A DNA stretch of 64,000 bases. It comes from Pseudomonas asiatica (lineage in GTDB: Bacteria > Pseudomonadota > Gammaproteobacteria > Pseudomonadales > Pseudomonadaceae). The position numbers and the translations under genes are program-made. The stretch is taken from NCBI RefSeq assembly GCF_040214835.1, contig NZ_CP157874.1, positions 1,864,001 through 1,928,000 of the forward strand, read 5' to 3'. A model generated the notes under the pieces. It was not told the DNA's origin and did not search any database. It saw only the letters and a list, made by a program, of their open reading frames with translations. This document shows positions 35,006 through 45,193 of the stretch, in pieces. Every line of letters starts with the position of its first letter. Position 1 is the stretch's first letter.

Positions 35006-38000
35006 ATGACCCGCGAACCACACGCACCACAGCCCGCCTCTGCGTCTTCCAGCCACTTGCACGACGGTTTCATCGGTGACCGGTTGCCTGCCTGGCTCAA
35101 ACAGGCCACGCAAAGCCAGATACGCACCTTGCGCGAAAGCCTGGAGGCCCATCATGCCACCCAGGCCCGGTTGCGCGGGATCACCCTGGCGTTGCCGTCA
35201 CCACAGCAGTTCGCCGAACGGCAATTCGCCAGTTTGTTGCGCGAGCCGCTGCCGGGCGACGTGGCGTTCTGGCAGTTGGAGTGGCTGGAGGTTTCCCATC
35301 GTTTTTCGTCCACGCTCGGCGCTGAGCCGCAATTTCCCACTTACGGGCAACGGCGTGAAAGCGGCTTGCTCCGCCTGATGCGCAACTTTGCCGCCAGCAA
35401 CGATTTCTACCTGGGAACTGGATTGGTCGCGCCGGGGCAGGAACGGGTACTTTCGCGGGGCACCGATGAACTGGTCGAGGCGTGCCGCAAGCTCGATGCC
35501 GGGCGCCTGTATCAGCAGGAACTGGACCGTACTTTCGATGCCGCGGCACAGCACATCTTGTGTGAGGACAAGCGCTCCGGGCTGCGCCTGGCCGTGCAGG
35601 TTGCCGCGCTGAAAGGCGAGATCACCGAGCCGGTCAAGGAGGCATTGCACGCCTTGGTGGATGAACCCGCGGATCGGCGATCCGCCAGCCTCACGGGTCA
35701 CCCGGGCCTGCTCGAAGCCCTCGGTTGCCCAGTGGCGGATGGTGTGTGGATTCAACTTCGCGACACGCATGGGCAAACGCAGGGCGGCGTGCTCTACCTG
35801 CCCAGCGACCCGGTACAGGCGTTGCGACACTTCGACAGCCATGCCTCGATCAACAGCGCGCTGGTGGCCGAGCTGCGCCATGAACCCTATCGCCAGGCGT
35901 TCAGCCAGTTGATCGGCCTGGATCAGCGTGCCGGGTTCATGCACAAGCTGCGGGCCCGACTGGAGGATGACCAGCCGGACCTGGAACTCGATGGCAGCGT
36001 GCCGCAGCATGACATTTTCCAGGCGCTGGCTGCACAGCAGACAAACCGGGTGAAGCAGGATGGCCGCCTGTTGCTGGTGCCGACCGCCGATGCCGATGAA
36101 GCCGCATCGCGTGAGCAGCATGAGGCGTGGAAGGCCGCCGGCCTCGATGTGCTCAACCTCGCGGGCCTGTTCATTCCTGTGGTGGGCGGGTTGCTGCTCG
36201 GGCAACTGGTGGCCCACACCCTCTCGGAGGTTTTCGAGGGCACGCAGGACTGGTTGCGAGGCCATCAGCACGAGGCGCTGGAGCACATGCTGGGCGTTGC
36301 CGAGATACTGGCGGGCACCGCCGCGACGGTGGCGGGCGTCACCTTCTTGCGCAGCGCGTTCGTCGCGGCGCTGGAGCCGGTAAGGCTCGCCAATGGGGCG
36401 GGGCGTTTGTGGTCCCGAGATCTGGCAGCCTTTGCCTCGACCCCTGAAACGATCACCTTGGGTGCGGACGGGGCCTATGCCGATGGCGAGCGCCGCTGGA
36501 TGAAGGCCGACGGGGTCTTCTACGAGGTTCATCGGCCCGACCCCGATGGCCCCTGGCGTCTGCGCCACCCCGGTCGCGAAGAGGCGTACGGCCCGGTCGT
36601 GCTGCACAATGGCGAACGCAGCTGGCGCCTGATGCACGATGAGCCGCAGCGTTGGCGCGACCCTGCGAAAATGCTCGATACCCTTTGGCCGCGCGATCAA
36701 CCTTTCGATGGTCAGCAGGCGCAGCGAATCTTGCGCATGGCCGGCATCGATGAGGACGAACTACGCGGCCTGCTGGTGGAAAACCGGCGAACGCCCGCCA
36801 CCTTGCGGGAAACCCTCAGGGCATTCGATGCCGATGCCCGCATCGACACGTTCTTCCGCAACCTGGAACGCGACACTGTCTCCGATCAGGACTTGCAGCT
36901 GCTGGCCTGGTGCGAGGCCCGACCGGGCAGCGTAAAGGGGCGTGCGGCAGTGCTAGCGGACCGGCCAAGGTCGAGCGACCTGCTGTTCGCACGGCTGACA
37001 CGCCTGCCCGAATCGGCGGAGCCTTTGCTCAAGCCGCTGATGGCGCTGGGGCTGCCTGAGCCCTATGCGCGCGATCTGGCCGACGGAGCAAGTCACGACG
37101 CTCGCCAGCTGTTCGTCAGTGGTGGAAAGTTGCCGCAAAGCCTGGCCACCCAGGCCAGGTCGTTGTGCTCGCTGGCGAAGGTGAGCAGGGCGTTGGCAGG
37201 GTTTTATCTGTCGAGCGCATATAGCGATGAAACGGGCATGCTGGTGTTGGCATTGCTGAATGTCGAGGCCATTGATGCGTTCAGCCTGGCGTTGAGCAAT
37301 GCTGCTGCCGATGCCGTGGCGTTGCAGCGCATCGGTTCGGTTGGCGATGCAGCCGAGCAGCGGGAGCTGGTGCGTGAGCAAGGGGTCTTTGCCCTGTATG
37401 ACGGGCAGGGCCGAAAACTCGCGATGCAGCCACCTGCTTCCTCGTGCATCTTCCAGGCTGTGCTGGCCGCGCTCGAATCGCGCAACCTGCTGGGCCGTTT
37501 GGGCCTGGCCGAGAACGCCAATGCCGAGCGCCTGCGCGAGAAGCTCATGGCGCACCTGGGTACCCATGAGGAAATCGCCCGCATGCTGGGCTGGGCGCCG
37601 ACGGAGCGCTGGTTCAACCCCGGGCAGCGCCTTGCCGATGGCCGCGTCGGGTACCTGCTCAGCGGGCGCGCGGCACTGCCCACCACACCCAGGGAACAAC
37701 TGCGGGCCGGCCTGAGGCGATTCTTCCCGGGGCTGGGCGATTCGCTGGAAACGCAAGTTGACCGCTGGCTGCTGCAGAATGTGCCGGTCGCCGATGCGCT
37801 CATGGCGCTGCAGGACGATCATGAGCAGTTGAACCGCGCGCTCAATGGTTGGGTGTCGGCTGCGCTGAGTGACACATTGCGGGCGCGACGCCAGCTGTTC
37901 GCCGAACGATTGCTGCGTGCCTGGCAGGCGCTTGGCGACCATGTGGTGGTCGACAGTGATGGCAAGCGCCAGGGGCTACGCCTGGTTCTGAATGATCTGC

Positions 38001-39436
38001 CAACCGATTCGTTGCCGGTCATGCCTGCCCCTATCGATTTCTATCACGTCACCACCCTGGTACTGAGCGAGACGGCCATCGGGGTGGTGAACGAGGAGTT
38101 TCTGCGGGCATTCACCTACCTGCAGGAGCTGGACCTGAGCCACAACCAGCTGTTGCGCTGCCCGCGCGGGCTTGGCTACCTGACCAACCTGCGCCGGTTG
38201 CGTCTGGGGCATAACCGCATTCGCCTGGATGCCCATGCCATCGAAGCATTGAACGGGTTGCCGCTGCTCAGCCACCTCGACCTGAGCTACAACAGCCCGC
38301 TGGGGGTGTACGAAATGCGCTTCCATCACCTGCCTCATCTGATCGAGCTGAATTTGCGTCGCTGCGGGCTCAGCGAGTGGCCCAGAGGGATCGAGCTGTG
38401 TGGCTTCCTGCAACGAGCCGACCTCCGTGACAATTTCCTGCGGGGTGTGCCTGACGGCGTGCTGGCCATGCCGCTGGAGTTTCGCCAGCGCATCCTGGTC
38501 GATGGCAACCGCCTGAGCATGGCCGATTACGGCAAGCTGTATGCCTTGGAGCCGCTGCTGGAGGACCCGGAGGAAGAGATCGGCCGAGCCTGGTGGGTCG
38601 GTTCCGACTCCGCCAGCCATGGGCGTGGTGAGCTTTGGGACCGGCTGAGCAGCCGAGACGAAAATGCCCGCCTGTTCGATCTGCTGGAGCTTCTGCAAGG
38701 CCTGGCGGACTACAGCTGGCCCAAGGCTTATCTGTTGCGCATGGGCTGGCAGTGCCTGTCGATGATGGAGACAGACGCCGAATTCGCTCGCCAGGTGCAA
38801 CTGGCGGCAGCCGGTGCGGTAAAGGATGACAACGGTGCCATCGACCTGTTCAGCCGACTGTTGCGTCTGCATGCCGAGCGCGACGCGGCGGGCGATGGTG
38901 CTCAGACCCATGGTCCGAAGTTGCTGGCGTTGGGGCGCGCCTTGCAACGCCTGGACCGCCTTGATGAGTATGTCGAGGCCGAGCGGCAAAACCTTGAAGG
39001 CTTCGCCGAACCGGCAGTACTGGCGACGTTGGCAATGCGCTACAGGGTGCGCTTGCGCACCAGGCTCAGGTTGCCGTTCCAGCCTGCCAGAATGCGCCTC
39101 AGGGCGGCAGCCGTAGGGTTGAGCGAGCATCGGCTGCAGGCGGCAGAGGCAGCCGTGGGAAGGGCGGACGTTCTCGATGATGTAGTGGCCGACTTGTGCA
39201 CGCGCGCGTTCTGGCAGCGCTTTTTGCAACAGCACTTTGCGCAGCCGTTCAACGACCTGGAGCAACTCGCCGGTGAGCAGCGGGCGGCACTGGCGGTAAG
39301 GCGCGATGAACTCGGTGAAGCACAGTATCTGAACCAGGCACAGGCACTGGATGCGCAGCTGCAGGCCGATCGGCTGGCGTTGCAACTGCAACTGACCCGG
39401 CACTACGTGATCAGCCTGGAGCGCGCACCGGGCTGA
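35006..39436 (+). CDS. Second giant LRR/NEL-like protein lacking the catalytic cysteine
   Basis: The 1476-residue protein is collinear with its upstream neighbour. It has the same LPAWLKQATQSQIRTLRESL start, an FYLGTGLVAPGQE-type block, a hydrophobic region near 377-458 (VLNLAGLFIPVVGGLLLGQL), leucine-rich repeats near 1013-1157 (LQELDLSHNQLLRCPRGLGY, LSHLDLSYNSPL) and an NEL-like C-terminus. Where the paralogue has TTCVD, this one reads VKDDN (residues 1272-1276). The nearest cysteine is in WQCLSMM, about 25 residues too early. It is therefore predicted to be inactive as a ligase. It may act as a decoy, a regulator or a differently armed effector. The gap to the first gene is 120 bases. Confidence 0.82.
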   Translation: MTREPHAPQPASASSSHLHDGFIGDRLPAWLKQATQSQIRTLRESLEAHHATQARLRGITLALPSPQQFAERQFASLLREPLPGDVAFWQLEWLEVSHRFSSTLGAEPQFPTYGQRRESGLLRLMRNFAASNDFYLGTGLVAPGQERVLSRGTDELVEACRKLDAGRLYQQELDRTFDAAAQHILCEDKRSGLRLAVQVAALKGEITEPVKEALHALVDEPADRRSASLTGHPGLLEALGCPVADGVWIQLRDTHGQTQGGVLYLPSDPVQALRHFDSHASINSALVAELRHEPYRQAFSQLIGLDQRAGFMHKLRARLEDDQPDLELDGSVPQHDIFQALAAQQTNRVKQDGRLLLVPTADADEAASREQHEAWKAAGLDVLNLAGLFIPVVGGLLLGQLVAHTLSEVFEGTQDWLRGHQHEALEHMLGVAEILAGTAATVAGVTFLRSAFVAALEPVRLANGAGRLWSRDLAAFASTPETITLGADGAYADGERRWMKADGVFYEVHRPDPDGPWRLRHPGREEAYGPVVLHNGERSWRLMHDEPQRWRDPAKMLDTLWPRDQPFDGQQAQRILRMAGIDEDELRGLLVENRRTPATLRETLRAFDADARIDTFFRNLERDTVSDQDLQLLAWCEARPGSVKGRAAVLADRPRSSDLLFARLTRLPESAEPLLKPLMALGLPEPYARDLADGASHDARQLFVSGGKLPQSLATQARSLCSLAKVSRALAGFYLSSAYSDETGMLVLALLNVEAIDAFSLALSNAAADAVALQRIGSVGDAAEQRELVREQGVFALYDGQGRKLAMQPPASSCIFQAVLAALESRNLLGRLGLAENANAERLREKLMAHLGTHEEIARMLGWAPTERWFNPGQRLADGRVGYLLSGRAALPTTPREQLRAGLRRFFPGLGDSLETQVDRWLLQNVPVADALMALQDDHEQLNRALNGWVSAALSDTLRARRQLFAERLLRAWQALGDHVVVDSDGKRQGLRLVLNDLPTDSLPVMPAPIDFYHVTTLVLSETAIGVVNEEFLRAFTYLQELDLSHNQLLRCPRGLGYLTNLRRLRLGHNRIRLDAHAIEALNGLPLLSHLDLSYNSPLGVYEMRFHHLPHLIELNLRRCGLSEWPRGIELCGFLQRADLRDNFLRGVPDGVLAMPLEFRQRILVDGNRLSMADYGKLYALEPLLEDPEEEIGRAWWVGSDSASHGRGELWDRLSSRDENARLFDLLELLQGLADYSWPKAYLLRMGWQCLSMMETDAEFARQVQLAAAGAVKDDNGAIDLFSRLLRLHAERDAAGDGAQTHGPKLLALGRALQRLDRLDEYVEAERQNLEGFAEPAVLATLAMRYRVRLRTRLRLPFQPARMRLRAAAVGLSEHRLQAAEAAVGRADVLDDVVADLCTRAFWQRFLQQHFAQPFNDLEQLAGEQRAALAVRRDELGEAQYLNQAQALDAQLQADRLALQLQLTRHYVISLERAPG

Positions 39437-39558
39437 TGGCCACCGGCCAAACCGGTCATCCAGTTTGACAACTTAGGCCATTGCCGCGACGCCAGCGCGG
39501 CGCGAACATCGTCGGACCGATGGTTCAACTCCAAAAACAAGAAACCAGGAGTCCGACG

Positions 39559-41205
39559 ATGCGCGATTACACCGAGGCCGCTCGTGCGTTCGACCATGGC
39601 CAGGCTGCTGCTGCGGCGCTGCATGGCAACCTTGAAGCCCTCAATGCCTGTGTCGAATGTTGCGACCGCCATGCCGGTGAGGGCAAGACCGCACTGGTCT
39701 GGGAAGACCGCGAGGGCAAGAGTGCACGGTTGAGCTTCGATCAGTTGCAAACACTGGCTGCCCGTTTCGCCAATGTGCTCCAAGCGCAAGGCGTTGGTGC
39801 GGGTGACCGGGTCGCCGGGCTGATGCCGCGCACCCCCGAACTGCTGGTCACCATCCTCGCCACCTGGCGCCTCGGGGCGGTGTACCAGCCACTGTTCACC
39901 GCGTTCGGCCCCAAGGCCATCGAACATCGCCTGGAGCAGTCCCACGCCCGCGTGGTCGTCACCGACAGCCTCAACCGCGCCAAGCTGGACGATGTGCACG
40001 CCTGCCCGACCATCATCACCGTCAACGCCCGAAGTGGCGAGCTGGACTTCCAGCAATGCCTGGACAATGCCGTAGACAAATGCGAGCCGGTCATGTGCTC
40101 GGGCAACGACCCGTTCCTGCTGATGTTCACTTCCGGCACCACCGGCCCGGCCAAACCGCTGGAAGTGCCGCTGCGTGCCATCGTCGCGTTCCAGGGCTAC
40201 ATGCGTGATGCCATCGACCTGCGCCCCGAGGACAACTTCTGGAACCTGGCCGACCCGGGCTGGGCCTATGGCCTGTATTACGCGGTCACCGGCCCGCTGT
40301 CGCTGGGCCATGCCACCACCTTCTACGATGGCCCGTTCAGTGTTGAAAGCTGCGCGCGGGTGATCGACAAGCTGGGCATCACCAACCTGGCCGGCTCGCC
40401 CACCGCGTACCGCCTGCTGATTGCCGCCGGGGATGACTTCTCGGCACCGATCAAGGGCCGCCTGCGGGTGGTCAGCAGTGCCGGCGAACCGCTCAACCCG
40501 GAAGTGATCCGCTGGTTCGCCGACGAACTGGGCGTGACCATCCACGACCACTACGGGCAGACCGAACTGGGCATGGTGCTGTGCAACCACCATGGCCTGC
40601 AGCACCCGGTACACCTCGGCTCGGCCGGCTTTGCCATCCCCGGCCACCGCATTGTGGTGCTGGACGAGCAGGCCAACGAACTGCCAGCCGGCCAGCCGGG
40701 CATCCTCGCGGTCGACCGCGAGCAGTCGCCGCTGTGCTGGTTCGCGGGCTACCACGGCCTGCCGACCAAAGCCTTCGTCGGCAAGTACTACCTCAGCGGT
40801 GACACCGTCGAGCTGAACCAGGATGGCAGCATCAGCTTCGTCGGCCGCAGCGACGATGTGATCACCACCTCCGGCTACCGGGTCGGCCCGTTCGACGTCG
40901 AGAGCGCACTGATCGAGCACCCAGCGGTAATCGAAGCGGCGGTGATTGGCAAACCGGACCCGGAACGTACCGAGCTGATCAAGGCCTTCGTGGTGTTGGC
41001 AAGCGGTTACCAGGGCAACGCCGAGCTTGAAGAGGCTTTGCGCCAGCACGTGCGCCAGCGCCTGTACGCCCATGCCTACCCAAGGGAAATCGAATTCGTC
41101 AGCGAGCTGCCCAAGACCCCGAGCGGCAAGCTGCAACGCTTCATCCTGCGCAACCAGGAAGTCGCCAAACAACAAGCGCAACAGGCCACCCCTGCCAGCG
41201 CCTGA
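39559..41205 (+). CDS. Acyl-CoA synthetase (AMP-binding)
   Basis: This enzyme activates a carboxylic acid to its CoA thioester through an acyl-adenylate. The 548-residue protein has the AMP-binding P-loop (LLMFTSGTTGPAKPLEVPL), DHYGQTELGMVLCNHHG near the active site, YYLSGDTVELNQDGSISFVG with RSDDVITTSGYRVGPFDVES, and the C-terminal lysine motif TPSGKLQRFIL. The resemblance is to medium-chain/acetyl-type synthetases. AGGA before ATG 39559 supports the start. It opens a tight five-gene operon for beta-oxidation of a short or branched acyl chain; the substrate is not certain. Confidence 0.92.
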   Translation: MRDYTEAARAFDHGQAAAAALHGNLEALNACVECCDRHAGEGKTALVWEDREGKSARLSFDQLQTLAARFANVLQAQGVGAGDRVAGLMPRTPELLVTILATWRLGAVYQPLFTAFGPKAIEHRLEQSHARVVVTDSLNRAKLDDVHACPTIITVNARSGELDFQQCLDNAVDKCEPVMCSGNDPFLLMFTSGTTGPAKPLEVPLRAIVAFQGYMRDAIDLRPEDNFWNLADPGWAYGLYYAVTGPLSLGHATTFYDGPFSVESCARVIDKLGITNLAGSPTAYRLLIAAGDDFSAPIKGRLRVVSSAGEPLNPEVIRWFADELGVTIHDHYGQTELGMVLCNHHGLQHPVHLGSAGFAIPGHRIVVLDEQANELPAGQPGILAVDREQSPLCWFAGYHGLPTKAFVGKYYLSGDTVELNQDGSISFVGRSDDVITTSGYRVGPFDVESALIEHPAVIEAAVIGKPDPERTELIKAFVVLASGYQGNAELEEALRQHVRQRLYAHAYPREIEFVSELPKTPSGKLQRFILRNQEVAKQQAQQATPASA

Positions 41206-41217
41206 AAGGAACCGATC

Positions 41218-41985
41218 ATGCAGATAGCCAACAAACACTTCATCGTCAGCGGCGCCGCCTCCGGGCTGGGCGCTGCCACCGCGCAGATGCTGGTCGAGGC
41301 CGGCGCCAAGGTCATGCTGGTCGACCTCAATGCCCAGGCCGTCGAAGCCAAGGCCCGCGAGCTGGGCGAAAACGCCCGTTTCGCGGTGGCCGACATCAGC
41401 GACGAGCAGGCCGCCCAGGCGGCGGTCGATGCGGCCGTCAGCGCCTTTGGCAGCCTGCACGGGCTGGTCAACTGCGCCGGCATCGTCGGTGCCGAGAAAG
41501 TGCTGGGCAAGCAGGGCCCGCATGGCCTCGCCAGCTTTGCCAAGGTCATCAACGTCAACCTGATCGGCAGCTTCAACCTGCTGCGCCTGGCTGCCGCGGC
41601 CATGGCCGAAGGGGCTGCCGATGAGGCGGGCGAGCGCGGGGTGATCATCAACACCGCCTCCATCGCCGCCTATGACGGCCAGATCGGCCAGGCGGCCTAC
41701 GCTGCATCCAAGGGCGCCATCGCCAGCCTGACCCTGCCGACCGCCCGCGAACTGGCGCGCTTCGGCATCCGTGTGATGACCATTGCCCCGGGCATCTTCG
41801 AAACGCCGATGATGGCCGGCATGACCGAGGAAGTACGCGCCTCGCTGGCCGCCGGCGTGCCATTCCCACCGCGCCTGGGTCGCCCGCAGGAGTACGCCGC
41901 GCTGGCCCGCCACATCATCGAGAACAGCATGCTCAACGGCGAGGTGATCCGCCTCGACGGTGCACTGCGCATGGCTGCCAAGTAA
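41218..41985 (+). CDS. Short-chain 3-hydroxyacyl-CoA dehydrogenase (SDR)
   Basis: The 255-residue protein is a classical short-chain dehydrogenase. It has the NAD-binding [10 protein letters not shown] at 11-20, NCAGIVG near 86, catalytic S148, Y161 and K165 ([20 protein letters not shown]), and LVDL after the second strand, which favours NAD over NADP. The pattern resembles type II 3-hydroxyacyl-CoA / 2-methyl-3-hydroxybutyryl-CoA dehydrogenase (HSD10-like; fadB2x in P. putida usage). It would oxidise the 3-hydroxyacyl-CoA made by the hydratase of the same operon. AAAGGAA precedes its ATG by 6 bases. Confidence 0.88.
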   Translation: MQIANKHFIVSGAASGLGAATAQMLVEAGAKVMLVDLNAQAVEAKARELGENARFAVADISDEQAAQAAVDAAVSAFGSLHGLVNCAGIVGAEKVLGKQGPHGLASFAKVINVNLIGSFNLLRLAAAAMAEGAADEAGERGVIINTASIAAYDGQIGQAAYAASKGAIASLTLPTARELARFGIRVMTIAPGIFETPMMAGMTEEVRASLAAGVPFPPRLGRPQEYAALARHIIENSMLNGEVIRLDGALRMAAK

Positions 41986-41996
41986 GGAGAGCGAAC

Positions 41997-43190
41997 ATGA
42001 CCCTCGCCAATGACCCGATCGTTATCGTCAGCGCCGTGCGCACGCCCATGGGCGGCCTGCAGGGCGACCTCAAGAGCCTGACCGCGCCGCAGCTGGGCAG
42101 CGCCGCCATTCGTGGTGCCGTCGAGCGCGCCGGCATCGATGCCACCAGTGTCGAGCAGGTGCTGTTCGGCTGCGTGCTGCCAGCAGGCCAGGGCCAGGCA
42201 CCGGCGCGCCAGGCCGCGCTGGGCGCCGGGCTGGACAAGCACACCACCTGCACCACCCTGAACAAGATGTGCGGTTCGGGCATGCAGGCGGCGATCATGG
42301 CCCATGACCTGCTGCTGGCCGGCACCGCCGATGTGGTGGTGGCCGGTGGCATGGAAAGCATGACCAACGCACCGTACCTGCTGGACAAGGCCCGTGGCGG
42401 CTACCGCATGGGCCACGGCAGGATCATTGACCACATGTTCATGGACGGCCTGGAAGACGCCTACGACAAGGGCCGCCTGATGGGCACCTTTGCCGAAGAC
42501 TGCGCCCAGGCCAATGCCTTCAGCCGCGAAGCCCAGGACCAGTTCGCCATCGCCTCGCTGACCCGCGCCCAGGACGCTATCAAGAGCGGTCGCTTTGCTG
42601 CCGAGATCGTGCCGGTCGAGGTCACCGAGGGCAAGGAGAAGCGCGTCATCAAGGACGACGAACAACCGCCCAAGGCGCGCCTGGACAAGATCCCGCAGCT
42701 CAAGCCGGCCTTCCGCGAAGGCGGCACGGTGACCGCCGCCAACTCCAGCTCGATTTCCGACGGCGCTGCGGCGCTGGTGCTGATGCGCCGCTCCGAAGCC
42801 GACAAGCGCGGCCTCAAGCCGCTGGCGGTGATCCACGGCCACGCCGCCTTTGCCGACACCCCGGCACTGTTCCCGACCGCGCCGATCGGTGCCATCGACA
42901 AATTGATGAAACGCACCGGCTGGAACCTGGCCGAGGTCGACCTTTTCGAAATCAACGAGGCCTTCGCCGTGGTCACCCTGGCGGCCATGAAGCACCTCGA
43001 CCTGCCGCACGACAAGGTCAATATCCATGGCGGCGCCTGCGCCCTCGGCCACCCGATCGGCGCTTCCGGCGCGCGCATTCTGGTGACCCTGCTGTCTGCC
43101 CTGCGCCAGAACAACCTGCGCCGTGGCGTGGCGGCCATCTGCATTGGCGGTGGCGAGGCCACGGCCATGGCTGTCGAATGCCTGTACTGA
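41997..43190 (+). CDS. Acetyl-CoA acetyltransferase / 3-ketoacyl-CoA thiolase
   Basis: The 397-residue thiolase cleaves 3-ketoacyl-CoA with CoA. It has the acylated cysteine C92 in NKMCGSGMQAAIMAHD, the FEINEAFAVV block, and the C-terminal GGACALGHPIGASGARILVT with the catalytic His and second Cys. The length is standard. It sits in the middle of the operon with an AAGGAG ribosome site before ATG 41997. P. putida literature names the equivalent fadAx. Confidence 0.93.
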   Translation: MTLANDPIVIVSAVRTPMGGLQGDLKSLTAPQLGSAAIRGAVERAGIDATSVEQVLFGCVLPAGQGQAPARQAALGAGLDKHTTCTTLNKMCGSGMQAAIMAHDLLLAGTADVVVAGGMESMTNAPYLLDKARGGYRMGHGRIIDHMFMDGLEDAYDKGRLMGTFAEDCAQANAFSREAQDQFAIASLTRAQDAIKSGRFAAEIVPVEVTEGKEKRVIKDDEQPPKARLDKIPQLKPAFREGGTVTAANSSSISDGAAALVLMRRSEADKRGLKPLAVIHGHAAFADTPALFPTAPIGAIDKLMKRTGWNLAEVDLFEINEAFAVVTLAAMKHLDLPHDKVNIHGGACALGHPIGASGARILVTLLSALRQNNLRRGVAAICIGGGEATAMAVECLY

Positions 43191-43198
43191 GGTGAACC

Positions 43199-44326
43199 AT
43201 GCTGGTAACTGACGAGCAACAACAGATCGCCGATGCGGTACGCGCCTTTGCCCAGGAGCGCCTGAAGCCGTTTGCCGAGCAATGGGACAAGGAACACCGC
43301 TTCCCCAAGGAGGCCATCGAGGAGATGGCCGAGCTGGGCCTGTTCGGCATGCTGGTGCCGGAGCAGTGGGGCGGCAGCGACACCGGCTACGTGGCCTATG
43401 CCATGGCACTGGAGGAAATCGCCGCCGGTGACGGCGCCTGTTCGACCATCATGAGCGTGCACAACTCGGTGGGCTGTGTGCCGATCCTGCGTTTTGGCAG
43501 CGAGCAGCAGAAGGAGCAGTTCCTCACCCCGTTGGCCAGCGGTGCGATGCTCGGCGCCTTCGCCCTGACCGAACCGCAGGCCGGCTCCGACGCCAGCAGC
43601 CTGAAGGCCCGTGCACGTCTGGACGGCGACCACTACGTGCTCAATGGCAGCAAGCAGTTCATCACCTCCGGGCAGAACGCCGGGGTGGTGATCGTGTTCG
43701 CCGTGACCGACCCGGACGCCGGCAAGCGCGGCATCAGTGCCTTCATCGTGCCCACCGATTCGCCGGGCTACCAGGTGGCGCGGGTCGAGGACAAGCTCGG
43801 CCAGCACGCCTCCGATACCTGCCAGATCGTTTTCGATAATGTGCGTGTGCCGGTAGCCAACCGCCTGGGCGTCGAAGGCGAGGGCTACAAGATCGCCCTG
43901 GCCAACCTCGAAGGCGGCCGCATCGGCATCGCCTCGCAGGCGGTGGGCATGGCCCGCGCGGCGTTCGAAGTGGCGCGCGACTACGCCAACGAGCGGCAGA
44001 GCTTTGGCAAGGCGCTGATCGAGCACCAGGCGGTGGCCTTCCGCCTGGCCGACATGGCGACCAAGATTGCCGTGGCCCGGCAGATGGTGCTGCACGCCGC
44101 TGCGCTGCGCGATGCCGGGCGCCCGGCGCTGGTGGAGGCGTCGATGGCCAAGCTGTTTGCCTCGGAAATGGCCGAAAAGGTCTGTTCGGATGCCTTGCAG
44201 ACCCTGGGCGGTTATGGCTATCTGAGTGACTTCCCGCTGGAGCGGATCTACCGCGACGTTCGGGTTTGCCAGATCTACGAAGGCACCAGCGACATTCAGC
44301 GCATGGTCATTGCGCGCAATCTTTGA
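43199..44326 (+). CDS. Acyl-CoA dehydrogenase, short/branched chain type
   Basis: The 375-residue flavoprotein introduces the 2,3 double bond in acyl-CoA. It shows [20 protein letters not shown], the FAD-binding [37 protein letters not shown] and [20 protein letters not shown], and the catalytic glutamate E361 in [11 protein letters not shown], the position used by short- and medium-chain enzymes. The start lies 8 bases after the thiolase stop codon. It would work with electron-transfer flavoprotein encoded elsewhere. Confidence 0.93.
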   Translation: MLVTDEQQQIADAVRAFAQERLKPFAEQWDKEHRFPKEAIEEMAELGLFGMLVPEQWGGSDTGYVAYAMALEEIAAGDGACSTIMSVHNSVGCVPILRFGSEQQKEQFLTPLASGAMLGAFALTEPQAGSDASSLKARARLDGDHYVLNGSKQFITSGQNAGVVIVFAVTDPDAGKRGISAFIVPTDSPGYQVARVEDKLGQHASDTCQIVFDNVRVPVANRLGVEGEGYKIALANLEGGRIGIASQAVGMARAAFEVARDYANERQSFGKALIEHQAVAFRLADMATKIAVARQMVLHAAALRDAGRPALVEASMAKLFASEMAEKVCSDALQTLGGYGYLSDFPLERIYRDVRVCQIYEGTSDIQRMVIARNL

Positions 44327-44339
44327 AGGAGCAGACTGC

Positions 44340-45113
44340 ATGGCATTCGAAACCATCCTGTTGGACATCCACGGCAAGGTCGGCCTGATCACCCTCAACC
44401 GCCCGCAGGCGCTGAACGCGCTGAACGCGCAGATCGTCGGCGAGATCAACCAGGCCCTGGACCAGCTCGAGCGCGATCCGAACATCGGCTGCGTGGTGCT
44501 GACCGGTTCCGCCAAGGCCTTTGCCGCTGGCGCCGACATCAAGGAAATGGCCGAGCTGCAATACCCGCAAATCTACGTTGACGACCTGTTCAGCGATTCC
44601 GACCGCATTGCCAACCGGCGCAAGCCGATCATTGCCGCGGTGTCCGGTTTTGCCCTGGGCGGCGGCTGCGAGCTGGCGATGATGTGTGACTTCATCCTGG
44701 CGGCGGACAATGCCAGGTTCGGCCAGCCGGAAATCAACCTTGGCGTGCTGCCGGGCATGGGCGGCACCCAGCGCCTGACCCGTGCGGTGGGCAAGGCCAA
44801 GGCCATGGAACTGTGCCTGACCGGCCGCCTGATGGGGGCTGAGGAAGCTGAGCGTGCTGGCCTGGTGGCGCGTATCGTGCCGCAGGCGGAGCTGGTGGAA
44901 GAGGCGCTGAAGGTGGCCGCGACCATTGCAAGCAAGTCGATTCCGGTGAGCATGATGGTCAAGGAGAGCGTCAACCGTGCGTTCGAAGTCACCCTAAGCG
45001 AGGGTGTGCGCTTCGAGCGGCGGGTGTTCCATGCGGCGTTTGCTACCGAAGACCAGAAAGAGGGGATGGCTGCGTTCATTGCCAAGCGCGAGGCGCAGTT
45101 CAAGGACCGCTGA
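44340..45113 (+). CDS. Enoyl-CoA hydratase (crotonase family)
   Basis: The 257-residue crotonase hydrates trans-2-enoyl-CoA to 3-hydroxyacyl-CoA. Seen are [37 protein letters not shown] (oxyanion hole), and [20 protein letters not shown] plus [20 protein letters not shown], which hold both catalytic glutamates. GAAGGAG precedes ATG 44340. It is the last gene of the operon, so activation, dehydrogenation, hydration, oxidation and thiolysis are all encoded in the five genes 39559-45113. Confidence 0.94.
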   Translation: MAFETILLDIHGKVGLITLNRPQALNALNAQIVGEINQALDQLERDPNIGCVVLTGSAKAFAAGADIKEMAELQYPQIYVDDLFSDSDRIANRRKPIIAAVSGFALGGGCELAMMCDFILAADNARFGQPEINLGVLPGMGGTQRLTRAVGKAKAMELCLTGRLMGAEEAERAGLVARIVPQAELVEEALKVAATIASKSIPVSMMVKESVNRAFEVTLSEGVRFERRVFHAAFATEDQKEGMAAFIAKREAQFKDR

Positions 45114-45129
45114 TTGGAATCGGCGTTGC

Positions 45130-45164
45130 CGTTGCTTTTGCTTTTGCTTTTGTTTTTGCTTCTA
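45130..45164. repeat. Left hexamer repeat (GCTTTT)n beside the large inverted repeat
   Basis: A run of GCTTTT units with one GTTTTT variant lies just outside the left arm of the inverted repeat that follows. It begins 17 bases after the enoyl-CoA hydratase stop. Confidence 0.8.
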
Positions 45165-45193
45165 AGCGCACGGTAGCTCAGGCGCCGCCGATT

